The notes beneath the pieces were generated by a model that made no database searches, was not told the origin of the DNA, and was given only the letters and a program-made list of their open reading frames with translations. The translations under genes were made by a program, and so were the position numbers. Shown one piece after another: positions 35,706 through 44,387 of a DNA stretch of 64,000 nucleotides. Origin of the DNA: G942493375 sp942493375 (GTDB taxonomy: Bacteria > Armatimonadota > UBA5829); contig OW818698.1 of the NCBI GenBank assembly GCA_942493375.1, forward strand, positions 1,240,001 through 1,304,000. The letters are read 5' to 3'. How positions within the stretch are numbered: the first letter of the stretch is position 1; each line of letters opens with the position of its first letter.

Positions 35706-37058
35706 ATGAGCCCGAAATCCACATTACCATTAACTAAGTTTTATATCGCAGGTTTGCATGGTGACCGTGACGTGACACTGAATTTCACATCACCAGCCAC
35801 AATTATTAACGCTGACAATGGAGCAGGAAAAACGACGGTTTTAAATGTACTATTTCGTATCTTGGAAGGTAATTGGTTCAAACTGTTTCGCACTTGTTTT
35901 TCATATGTCGAACTGACTTTTGGTGATAGTAACAAAATACGAATTGATTATGAATTGTTAAGTAATAGTAAGCATTTCGGAGAATGGCTTCGTCAAGTAA
36001 CGCCCATTAGGAGAAAGATACCAGAACTTGAATTGCAACAGCTTTATTTATATCTGCTCTCTGCTTCACCTAATAGAGATCCCGAAGAAGATCCTTTCAT
36101 ACGCGAGATTGCTCGCAAATTAGATATTCCTCTACGTATGGCAGTTCGTGAATTCATTCATATGTGTCAGATGGACCCAAGCGAAATGGGTGATAAAACT
36201 AAACTCATAGAAAAATTTAATGCGATAAAAAAACATATTGATTGCCAAGTTCTATACCTTCCAACATACCGGCGAGTAGAAGAAGATATTGTAGGTATAA
36301 CAATACCTCGCGAATCCCCAGAAGAGCAAATCATCCAATTCGGTATGCATGATGTGGAGGATCGCATCAACCGTATCACAAGTGAAATAAAAGACTCCGC
36401 ACTTAGATGGTCTACCCAAGTTAACGGTGATATTCTAACGGAACTTATTAATGAAATCCAAGTTGATGAATCAACTTATATGCAGATTACAGATGTTGAC
36501 ACAGTAGGCATTGTTCTTGATCGAACAAACCGCAGTTCAGAGAAACCACGTATAGTAGAATTAATTGAATCAGGACAAATAAGAGATGAAAAACGCAAAC
36601 CATTAGCTTATTTTTTGGGAAAACTCATCCAGATATATACTCAACAGAAAGACAAGGATAATTCCATTAAGTCATTAGTAACAACATGCAACCATTATTT
36701 ACGGGATAATAAGCTGCATTATGATGAGAGTAAAGTCGAGGTTACCGTGGTAAATAGAACTAATCCAGACATCAAAGTTACTTTCGGTAGCTTGTCTTCT
36801 GGAGAAAAACAAATAGTGTCAGTATTCTCAAAATTATATCTTGATATTCCAGATAAATGTGCTCTCATTATCGATGAACCTGAATTATCTCTGTCCATTG
36901 AATGGCAAAAGAGATTCTTACCGGACATCTTAGCTACTGGTAAATGTGATTTTCTGCTTGCTGCTACTCATTCACCGTTTATCTTTTCAAATGAATTGGA
37001 TGAAGTTGCAACAGATATGACAATCAAGTTCAGGAGTAATCACGATGTCTGTAGATGA
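35706..37058 (+). CDS. PARIS-like (AriA-type) AAA/ABC ATPase
   Basis: 450-aa soluble ATPase with Walker A NADNGAGKTT at 35-44, ABC signature LSSGEKQIVSVFSK, Walker B ALIIDEPELSLSIEWQK and H-loop LLAATHSPFIF. Length, motif order and the 14-base overlap with a DUF4435 gene match AriA-AriB of the PARIS anti-phage system. There AriA sequesters AriB and releases it on sensing phage anti-restriction proteins. Other AAA + DUF4435 pairs exist, so the name is provisional. GAGGGGA precedes ATG 35706. The gene is conspicuously AT-rich (many AAA/AAT/TTA codons) relative to the glycosidase genes, suggesting horizontal transfer. Confidence 0.8.
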   Translation: MSPKSTLPLTKFYIAGLHGDRDVTLNFTSPATIINADNGAGKTTVLNVLFRILEGNWFKLFRTCFSYVELTFGDSNKIRIDYELLSNSKHFGEWLRQVTPIRRKIPELELQQLYLYLLSASPNRDPEEDPFIREIARKLDIPLRMAVREFIHMCQMDPSEMGDKTKLIEKFNAIKKHIDCQVLYLPTYRRVEEDIVGITIPRESPEEQIIQFGMHDVEDRINRITSEIKDSALRWSTQVNGDILTELINEIQVDESTYMQITDVDTVGIVLDRTNRSSEKPRIVELIESGQIRDEKRKPLAYFLGKLIQIYTQQKDKDNSIKSLVTTCNHYLRDNKLHYDESKVEVTVVNRTNPDIKVTFGSLSSGEKQIVSVFSKLYLDIPDKCALIIDEPELSLSIEWQKRFLPDILATGKCDFLLAATHSPFIFSNELDEVATDMTIKFRSNHDVCR

Positions 37059-37971
37059 CCTTCGTAAAGCACAATCGGATTATTCTGTGGCATGGTTGAA
37101 ATTTATCCAGAGTTACCCAAAATACCCACAAGCCCTGTTCTGCTTCTTTGAAGGCGACGATATGAAATATTATGGAATCAGAATTGACCTTAAAGTTAAG
37201 CCTTTGGATAAGTATTATTTAACATGTCATGGAAAACAAGGGGTACTTCGAATAGCAGATCTTATAGCAAAAAAATATACAAAGGCATGGTGTGCTTTCT
37301 TTATAGACAGCGATTTTGATGATCCTTCAGAATTCGCAAACATTCCCTACCTGTATGTCACCCCCTGTTATTCGGTTGAAAATCTTTATGTGACCAAAAA
37401 CTGTTTTTGTAATATACTTCGATCTGAGCTAAAGATAGACAACGATGATGGGTCCGATACAGATCGATGTATAGCCACAGAAATGTATACGAAAACAATG
37501 GATCAACTCCTGAATGCAATGAAACTGTTAAATGGCTGGCTTTTCATACAGCATAAGAAGGCAAAAGAAGTCGGATCAAAATGCCTTGATATAAACAATC
37601 TTGTCATTTGTGATCTAATATCCTGTAACCTAAGTGGAATTACTACACAATATGATTATGCAACAATCATGAATAAATGCCCGAATAGCCACAGTGTTTC
37701 AGATGCGGAATTAAATGAAGCCATAGAATATTTAACCTCTTCGGAGCGTATTTTCAAATACCGTGGTAAGTGGTTGCTTCAAATATTTGCAATATTTATA
37801 AGATTGTTAGTACAAGATGCCAATAAATCAAAACCTGTATTTTTTACTCGCAAGTATAAATCAAGCCTATCAATATCAGGTAATATTTTATCTGATTTAT
37901 CTCAGTATGCAGATACTCCAGATTGCCTAATAGAATATTTCAATACACTCGCTCAGAATAAACCTGTATGA
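37045..37971 (+). CDS. PARIS-like (AriB-type) DUF4435 TOPRIM protein
   Basis: 308-aa protein matching the DUF4435 layout. FFEGDDMKYYG at residues 34-44 gives the acidic E-x-D-D site. CHGKQGVLRIADLI follows at 61-74, then FFIDSDFDD at 85-93 with the D-x-D pair, and CYSVENLYV at 108-116. These are TOPRIM-type metal-binding residues. In PARIS, AriB is a nuclease-type effector that halts growth, reported to cleave tRNA. AGGAG lies eight bases before ATG 37045, inside the end of the ATPase gene, so translation is coupled. The following 462 bases are gene-free. An effector function here is inferred from family and pairing. Confidence 0.8.
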   Translation: MSVDDLRKAQSDYSVAWLKFIQSYPKYPQALFCFFEGDDMKYYGIRIDLKVKPLDKYYLTCHGKQGVLRIADLIAKKYTKAWCAFFIDSDFDDPSEFANIPYLYVTPCYSVENLYVTKNCFCNILRSELKIDNDDGSDTDRCIATEMYTKTMDQLLNAMKLLNGWLFIQHKKAKEVGSKCLDINNLVICDLISCNLSGITTQYDYATIMNKCPNSHSVSDAELNEAIEYLTSSERIFKYRGKWLLQIFAIFIRLLVQDANKSKPVFFTRKYKSSLSISGNILSDLSQYADTPDCLIEYFNTLAQNKPV

Positions 37972-38433
37972 AGAATAACGCAATAAATTACTTGTTATAT
38001 CGGAATTTTATATGCTTGTATAATTTTTTCAGTGTTTCGGGAGCTTGAGGGTTGGAGCACAATTAATCTTGATAATCAACAAGCTTTATCCCAACCCGGA
38101 AGTCCCGAAACCGCTGGATGCACTTCTTTTGGTATATTGCGAGAAAGCCGGTTTGCACAATGCTAAATAGCTCAGCCAATCTGAGTTCCCACAGCGAAGA
38201 GCTACTGTAAGTGTCAATATTTATGTTAGCTGTTAATGGAAATGAAGTTGATTGCGTGTGCATTCCGAAAGAGGGGTGCGAGTTGCGGGAACTCAACGAG
38301 TACACCCCCTTCACGCGATGAAACAAACGTTCCCGAAGCATGCCGACACATAACACATATTATATGTCATCTTTTTTCTACGCAAGCATTATATTGCAGC
38401 AATCTCACAATCACACACGCTTGTTCGAAATAT
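37972..38433. other. Gene-free AT-rich spacer with inverted-repeat debris
   Basis: No supported gene. It contains the hairpin-type pieces TTGCGGGAAC (38283-38292) and GTTCCCG (38329-38335), and a GCCGGTTTGCACAATG stretch near 38149-38164. All three wordings recur in the 54289-54345 repeat. A 97-codon minus-strand frame here is made largely of this repeat and was rejected. Confidence 0.6.
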
Positions 38434-38910
38434 TTATGCATATTTTTTTATGCAATTCAATAAATATGCAATACCCTTACTATAAGATTCAAGATCATCA
38501 GCTGTTTCTTTAATGTATTGCAATATTTCATTGTCTATTCGAAGTTTCTCAGCACGTTTTAACACTTCAAGTTGTGACTCCGGGGGTACTTCTGCCTTAG
38601 CAATATAGTTGGCAGCACCTGCAATCAAGCATTCTACTAAAGATTTGTAGTCTTGATTACCAGTTAAAATGATGGGGACAATCCAAGGATAGTTATTGGT
38701 CAGGAGTTCTACAATCCTTAAGCCAGCCTTCTGATCATTCTCCATATACATATCTATTAAGGCTATATCAATGTCTTTAGCATCCTTGTTTAGCGTGCTT
38801 ACTGCTTCAGTTACAGAAATAGCCGTAATCACTACATATCCATTTGTCTCAAGCCAAGGTTTCTTACTCGATATAAAATCTAGTTTATCATCTATGAGCA
38901 GTATTTTCAT
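38434..38910 (-). CDS. Stand-alone response-regulator receiver protein
   Basis: 158-aa cytoplasmic receiver. Acidic pair Asp7/Asp8, phospho-acceptor Asp53 in IALIDMYMEN, Thr83 in IILTGN and Lys105 in YIAKAE are all present, so it should be phosphorylatable. There is no output domain. The C-terminal about 40 residues (RAEKLRIDNEILQYIKETAD and after) look helical and could be a dimerisation or partner-binding tail. It is the last gene of a three-gene operon. Its ATG 38910 overlaps the upstream stop (38907-38909) as ATGA. It probably relays phosphate between, or signals from, the two kinases encoded just upstream. Confidence 0.93.
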   Translation of the reverse strand: MKILLIDDKLDFISSKKPWLETNGYVVITAISVTEAVSTLNKDAKDIDIALIDMYMENDQKAGLRIVELLTNNYPWIVPIILTGNQDYKSLVECLIAGAANYIAKAEVPPESQLEVLKRAEKLRIDNEILQYIKETADDLESYSKGIAYLLNCIKKYA

Positions 38911-41504
38911 TTGAGCACCTCACTTTGCGCATAATAGGGGATGACTAACGTGAACCAAGCTCCTTTTCCATTATTGTCATTATAGTAAACATCACCATGT
39001 GCTGAATTCGCAATTTTTCTGCACAATGCCAAACCAAATCCCAAACCTAATGCTTTGGTACTTCGAATCACCTTAAACAAATCTTTGCGAATCTCAGGAT
39101 GAACACCGAGACCATTATCTTGTACATCAATTGCAATTCCATGTGGTTCTCCGCCAAGCAGACTTTGTTCATCCACAGAAACATTCCTCAGAATAACCTC
39201 CACCTCCTTTCCGTCTTGTTTCAAAGACACTAGTGCATCAAGTGCATTTCTAATCAATACGTCAAGACAAGCCTTAACTGCAGGTACATCAATTAGGACT
39301 TGCTGGAGATCGATTTGAATCCTGAGTTCTTGTTTAATACCAGAAAATTCGAGACAACACTGATCAATCTCTGCCTGGATTAATTTGTCTAAATCAATCT
39401 TTTCAATCCGTTCTTTCCAAGGTTTTTGAAGACTCAGGAACTGCACACGCGTCCGTGCAATTTGGCTTGCATGTATTTGAGCTCTATCAACTGCTTCGAG
39501 TGCATGCGTTTTATTTACTTGATCTTTCTTCAACATTCCTGATAATAGATCCAGATCAGTGTTCAGACCATCAAGAGGAGTATGCAGACTATGTAGTATA
39601 AGCCCAAATGTTTCGTTCTGTATTGTTTCTACACGTTTTTCAACATCTCGAGCTACCAAAAAATCATGCAAAGCAAGAGCCATTTTCTTTGCTAAGGATC
39701 TAACCATTGCTAGGGTTTCGTTTTTATTAAATGTGTTGCCATTAGTTGACAATAAGCCGAACGCTCCTATGCAATGGCCTTCTAGTAGGAGTGGCTGGAA
39801 ACAAACAGATTTCACTTTCTTGATTAACAACTTGGTAACATCGTTTGACAAGTCATTTTCGATTGCTTCAAATACCTCAGCGTTCTGTGCCCTCTTGGCC
39901 GTTTGTTCTTGTCCCGATATTATTGTTCGCACAGACCACGAATTGAGATTAGTCAAAGAATATCGGAGATTCGCTACATTTTCATAACTGTCGTGCCCAG
40001 GAATACCTAATCTAAGTAGGAAGCACTCTTCATTCTGACTATATCGCAGAATCCCATATTCGGAACAAGTTCTTTGGCAAGCTTCTAGAGCCAGCATTCT
40101 TAATGCTTCCTCAGGTGAGGATACTTCCGCCTGAAGTTTCTGTTCAATATCAACCAGCTGAGCCTCCACTTTAGCCAGTTCATTATTTATATATTTTTCG
40201 CTATCCCGAATAGCAAAAAGCACTTCGCGCGCATAAGGTTCTACCAGAGCTATCAAATCTCGATTATCATTTACGACATTAACCTCAATATAGGCCACCA
40301 TCTTCCCGCTGTCCATCACAGGCCAAAGTATATATGCATCTCGAGAGGTAGTAGGCTCCTGTGGGTCAGGTCCAGATTCCTTGAATAACATACCAGTTCC
40401 GGTTTTTTGAGCATTTGATAGATTGTTATTGACTGCAATGTTAACCGGTCCACCAATCTTCAATTCATTCCCATACCCAGCCACTGCTTCTAATGCATAT
40501 TCTCTGGCTGCGTTCATTCTATGAAATATTTTAACTTGATTGAAGCACCGTTTAAACACATAACTCTCTTCAGGTGCACGATTATATAATGATCCGGCAA
40601 TTATACCCAACCTTTCTCGGAGTGACATCGTACGAAGTTGATCTGAACCAGTCATATCGTGTACAGATTCCATGACCGCAAGTGGGTGGCCATTAATTGC
40701 TCTGACTACATTGTTAGATTCATCACGCACCGGCTGACTCCACACACGAAGGTAGAACAACGCATCTTGATCCCGAAGAGGAAGTGGAGAGAGGAAAATG
40801 CTATCCTTCGGCTCAGCAGTGTTAAATGTCTTTTCCACTAGACAATTGGGACACGGACAAAAACGATAACCATGCCAAGTCGAACATCGTCCACCAGGAA
40901 ATCGGATCATTTGATCTTGACGGATCGCTATAGTATCCTGCGTAGTAATGCCTTTAGAACCGAGTATTATCCGACGCATAGCATTGTTCATAAACCAGAC
41001 TCTATGAGATTGATCTATAATGTCTACTCCAACATCCAACTGCGTTAATAACGATGGCACAGTAGCGCGGTCACCATAATATTGCCGAACCCAATCGCTA
41101 AGACTGATAAGTTGCTCAATCTCATTCATAAACACTTCGATCAATTGTCTTTGTTCATTGTACGAACGCTTAAGATAACGATAGGCGCCAGCAGCTAATG
41201 CTTCATACTCATATCGCGCAACATCCTGTGGTTTGTCAGATGGTACATTGCTATATACAAGAACGAACAAAGATTGGTTAAGTGATGTTAATCTTCGCGT
41301 AGTTTCTATACCATCCCAACCACCATTAAGCGCGTGATCCACCACAGCAAACCTGAATCGTTGCGGGTCATTTGTAATTATCTCGACTGCTTCTTCACCA
41401 GTTGGCACACCTACACTATCGATACCTTGATTTTGCAATTGCTCAACTAAGTGTCTTCTGTACGCATCGTCATTATCTACTACAATCACTGACCTTTTTA
41501 ACAA
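38907..41504 (-). CDS. Soluble hybrid histidine kinase: receiver-PAS-GAF-GAF-kinase
   Basis: 865-aa cytoplasmic kinase with no transmembrane segment. Residues 1-125 are a receiver (Asp10/12/13, acceptor Asp56, Ser85, Lys112). About 150-275 is PAS-like with a Cys cluster, Cys207, Cys216, Cys218 and Cys221 (C-x8-C-x-C-x2-C), that could bind a metal or Fe-S centre. About 300-435 and 460-620 are GAF-like. His638 in LILHSLHTPL is the phospho-site. The ATPase part has N-box LIRNALDALV, DVQDNGLGV and GLGFGLALCRKI. The start is TTG 41504, with GGGAGGG right after the upstream stop. It is the second gene of the operon, 15 bases from the first. It probably senses an internal cue. Confidence 0.9.
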   Translation of the reverse strand: MLKRSVIVVDNDDAYRRHLVEQLQNQGIDSVGVPTGEEAVEIITNDPQRFRFAVVDHALNGGWDGIETTRRLTSLNQSLFVLVYSNVPSDKPQDVARYEYEALAAGAYRYLKRSYNEQRQLIEVFMNEIEQLISLSDWVRQYYGDRATVPSLLTQLDVGVDIIDQSHRVWFMNNAMRRIILGSKGITTQDTIAIRQDQMIRFPGGRCSTWHGYRFCPCPNCLVEKTFNTAEPKDSIFLSPLPLRDQDALFYLRVWSQPVRDESNNVVRAINGHPLAVMESVHDMTGSDQLRTMSLRERLGIIAGSLYNRAPEESYVFKRCFNQVKIFHRMNAAREYALEAVAGYGNELKIGGPVNIAVNNNLSNAQKTGTGMLFKESGPDPQEPTTSRDAYILWPVMDSGKMVAYIEVNVVNDNRDLIALVEPYAREVLFAIRDSEKYINNELAKVEAQLVDIEQKLQAEVSSPEEALRMLALEACQRTCSEYGILRYSQNEECFLLRLGIPGHDSYENVANLRYSLTNLNSWSVRTIISGQEQTAKRAQNAEVFEAIENDLSNDVTKLLIKKVKSVCFQPLLLEGHCIGAFGLLSTNGNTFNKNETLAMVRSLAKKMALALHDFLVARDVEKRVETIQNETFGLILHSLHTPLDGLNTDLDLLSGMLKKDQVNKTHALEAVDRAQIHASQIARTRVQFLSLQKPWKERIEKIDLDKLIQAEIDQCCLEFSGIKQELRIQIDLQQVLIDVPAVKACLDVLIRNALDALVSLKQDGKEVEVILRNVSVDEQSLLGGEPHGIAIDVQDNGLGVHPEIRKDLFKVIRSTKALGLGFGLALCRKIANSAHGDVYYNDNNGKGAWFTLVIPYYAQSEVLK

Positions 41505-41519
41505 TTGACTCGCCCTCCC

Positions 41520-43787
41520 CTACAGAAGTGGTAATTTGACCTCGAAAATTGTTCCCGCTAGGATGATACTTCTACCTACACTAATAGTTCCTTTCACTGT
41601 CCCTATTTGGACACTTTCAACTATGCTCTTGCATATATCAAGACCCATTCCACATCCATTTGGCTTAGTAGAAAAGTGAACATCGAAAATCCGATCAAAA
41701 TCCTTACGATGTATACCTGGTCCATTATCATAAACTCGAACAATTCCCCAATCTATGCCAGTTTCAGACTCCTGTCGTTCCACCTGTACAAATATTTGAC
41801 CTTTACGGTTCAAAGATTTATTTAATCTGTCCAGTTGCTGGTCTGCATTAGTCATCAGATTATATAGTATTTGTTCAAAGCTATTTTCACGCATTCTAAC
41901 AGTACTTTTTTTGCCTAAGCATGGCAAAAACATAATCTCCACTTTTGGAAAATCGTTTCCAAATCGACAAATAACTCGTTCGATAACATCTTCAATAGGA
42001 AAATCAGTCACTTCCTGATGATGACCCATAGCCCACATTCTGAATTGTTCACAAATGCTCTGTGCTCTGTAACTTCGCTCACGAAGTTCTTCAGCACATT
42101 GCTGCGCAGCTTCCAACTCTCCCATAGCCAGATGTTTTTCAAGATTATCAATGATAAACGCATTCGAAATAACTGCCTGTAAATCATGAGCCATCGACCC
42201 ATAGGCTTTTCCTATTAATTCGAATGGCTTCATCTGACGAAGTGTTGCAATCTGTTTCATTTCCTGGAATACGCGGGTTATTTCTCTTGCATAAAATTTC
42301 AACTTATTTAGATCTGAGTGATCAAATTTTAAATAGTGATCATGGAATGCAAATAGTGCGTACCCTTGTTGATCTCCCAATTGATTCTCCACCCTTACGC
42401 CTGCACAAGATATATAATCAATTGTTGCAAGAAGATACTTATGCATCGGACGTCTCGCCGGGTCACTAACATCAGATTCCAAAACCTTGCGATTTTCCAG
42501 AGCAACATTTTTGATTGGACTCAGATCCAATGCTTCAATAGAATCCCCATATAGATGTTTTGGATCAGATTTTGCGATTACTTCTGTTACATAAGTTACT
42601 TCATGAACAGCATATAGAATGACTACTGCTGCATTTGTTGTCCTACGGACTTCATCGAGTATACGCTCCAAATTGCTTTGTCTATTTTCCATTGATAGAG
42701 GAGCAATACTATCATCTTCGGACTCAGAAATAATGCCAAGTAACTCGATTAGTGATCTCGGGTTTTTCCGACTATCATCTATAGCTGCAAAAAGTTCAGA
42801 AGGCCCAAAAGGCTTCGTAATATAAGCATTGATTGAAAGGGTAGAAAAAGAATCTATCCGGTTCATATCATCGTGTGGTCTGTCAGCACTCATTAATATT
42901 GTACGGCAGTTAGGTTTTATTTGCTGTAGCATACGGATTATCTCAATACCGTGATAATCCTCATATCCACGAAGATGCATGTCGATAATTGCAAGATCAA
43001 CATCATCTGATTTGGATGCTATTACTAGCTTTGCATCATCTTCATTATATCTTGTAATGGTCTTGCAACCTTTTCCCGCAAGGAATGATGAGAGTGAGTC
43101 AGCAAAAGATTTATCATCATCCACAACAAGGACAGTCTTCACATCACCTAGATTTATATTGTGGAGATATGAGACGTCAAGTAATCTTGGTAATATTTTG
43201 TTGGTATGTCTCCAATCAGGATCTTTAGATTCCTTTTCATCAGTTGGTAATAATAAGTCTGATACTGAAATCGATGAACGAACATATCCATTATAGTCAA
43301 GTGTGACGATACGATTTTTTTCGTCAATAAGTACTTTGCGGAAACAACCGGCAACCTCGTCTCCAGGTAAAGGTTTATGGAACTGATGCCAGTCTTCGGG
43401 GAGGATTTTATCCAAATTGTCCAAAAGAATTTCTGCCCTCACTGAATTATCTATAATCCCAAGAGCTTTCGATGATGTGACAACATCGACAGTCATTACT
43501 TTTGGATCACCATCTACCCAAGTTTGAACAATACTCCATGGGTCATTCTCTACTCGAATATGACTCACGGCAACCTCTGAGCGACCAAACGCAGGACCGA
43601 TTTCGACCAAAAGCAACTTATTCCACAGTAAATCTTTTCCTACCTTTCTAAAATCGTCATGTGTTTTAAAACTTGGAATGACTTCACGCCCCGGAAGCCA
43701 AGCCATTTTATTATCACGAATCCTGACAATGGCCCCCGACGGTCTTAACTCGACAACTGTCCCTTCAAAAATCTCTCGGTTATCCAA
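41520..43787 (-). CDS. S1-S1-receiver-GAF-histidine kinase fusion
   Basis: 755-aa soluble protein with an uncommon architecture. Residues 7-80 (FEGTVVELRPSGAIVRIRD, then WLPGREVI) and about 95-180 (VRSSISVSDLLL) look like S1/OB folds that bind RNA in other proteins. Residues 217-335 are a receiver with Asp222-224, acceptor Asp269, Ser300 and Lys325. About 365-510 is GAF-like. The kinase core has SMAHDLQAVI (His534), N-box LYNLMTNADQQL, VYDNGPGIH and GCGMGLDICKSI. The start is TTG 43787 with GAGG seven bases upstream. It heads the three-gene phosphorelay operon and has an exact-consensus promoter. The S1 assignment is by eye and is the least certain part; RNA or ribosome sensing is inference. 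Confidence 0.8.
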   Translation of the reverse strand: MDNREIFEGTVVELRPSGAIVRIRDNKMAWLPGREVIPSFKTHDDFRKVGKDLLWNKLLLVEIGPAFGRSEVAVSHIRVENDPWSIVQTWVDGDPKVMTVDVVTSSKALGIIDNSVRAEILLDNLDKILPEDWHQFHKPLPGDEVAGCFRKVLIDEKNRIVTLDYNGYVRSSISVSDLLLPTDEKESKDPDWRHTNKILPRLLDVSYLHNINLGDVKTVLVVDDDKSFADSLSSFLAGKGCKTITRYNEDDAKLVIASKSDDVDLAIIDMHLRGYEDYHGIEIIRMLQQIKPNCRTILMSADRPHDDMNRIDSFSTLSINAYITKPFGPSELFAAIDDSRKNPRSLIELLGIISESEDDSIAPLSMENRQSNLERILDEVRRTTNAAVVILYAVHEVTYVTEVIAKSDPKHLYGDSIEALDLSPIKNVALENRKVLESDVSDPARRPMHKYLLATIDYISCAGVRVENQLGDQQGYALFAFHDHYLKFDHSDLNKLKFYAREITRVFQEMKQIATLRQMKPFELIGKAYGSMAHDLQAVISNAFIIDNLEKHLAMGELEAAQQCAEELRERSYRAQSICEQFRMWAMGHHQEVTDFPIEDVIERVICRFGNDFPKVEIMFLPCLGKKSTVRMRENSFEQILYNLMTNADQQLDRLNKSLNRKGQIFVQVERQESETGIDWGIVRVYDNGPGIHRKDFDRIFDVHFSTKPNGCGMGLDICKSIVESVQIGTVKGTISVGRSIILAGTIFEVKLPLL

Positions 43788-43841
43788 ATCGAATCCTCAC
43801 TTAGATGAGATTCTGTTGACATACAGATAGTCTTGACTAGC

Positions 43842-43870
43842 ATTATACGGTTATCATATTTGACTGTCAA
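43842..43870 (-). promoter_or_regulatory. Exact-consensus sigma-70 promoter of the phosphorelay operon
   Basis: Read on the minus strand: TTGACA (43870-43865), a 17-base spacer and TATAAT (43847-43842), about 55 bases before the TTG start. The -35 box lies in a 13-bp dyad TTTGACTGTCAAA (43859-43871). Further TTGAC motifs lie at 43816-43820 and 43833-43837. This implies strong or tightly repressed expression. Confidence 0.85.
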
Positions 43871-44035
43871 AATTCATCTATATCTTCCGCATTTCTAATG
43901 CTATTATCTGATCACTATCGACCATTTGTTTGCAATACGCCAAAGACGAGATATCTTTACATAACAATAGGGTAAAGGGCATGGTTAAGGGGGGGGTAAA
44001 GGGGACTGCCACTTTTTTAAGCACACACCCTATCC

Positions 44036-44192
44036 CCAATCCCCCATCCTTTCAATCATTTCTTCAGGTGCAATACGCAGGATTTCGGCGGCTCGGTTTC
44101 GGGTGATTAGTTGCTGTTCTATTGCCTACCTCACCAGTCTGCTCAGGCGGTCTTCCAGGAAATCGGAATTGTCCAGCCTCCTTGGTTCGTTG
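44036..44192 (-). pseudogene. Duplicated 3' fragment of the Xre-ImmA gene
   Basis: About 157 bases closely match the 3' end of the Xre-ImmA gene (45686-45842), including NEPRRLDNSDFLEDRLSRLVR on the minus strand. A CAG-to-TAG change ends the frame right after LVR, and nothing upstream continues the gene. It is a dead remnant of a duplicated or exchanged toxin-antitoxin locus. Confidence 0.85.
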
Positions 44193-44387
44193 GCAGGATA
44201 TTGAGGATATTGGGACGCCCACCTTTTCACCAACACACTCACTCCACCAGATACAAGAACATGGCCATGATTCTGACAGCTTGTAGACGGGTAGCGCCAA
44301 TAACAACCGAATGCAGTGGGAGAACATACATCCGAATGGTATAATGGCATGTGGTTTGGGTCCGACAACAGGGTAAGGAGAAAATCA

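Noticed and set aside
38063..38356. 97-codon minus-strand frame in the spacer after the PARIS-like pair
   Set aside because: It is built largely from inverted-repeat pieces that recur at 54289-54345, has no Shine-Dalgarno and no recognisable domain.
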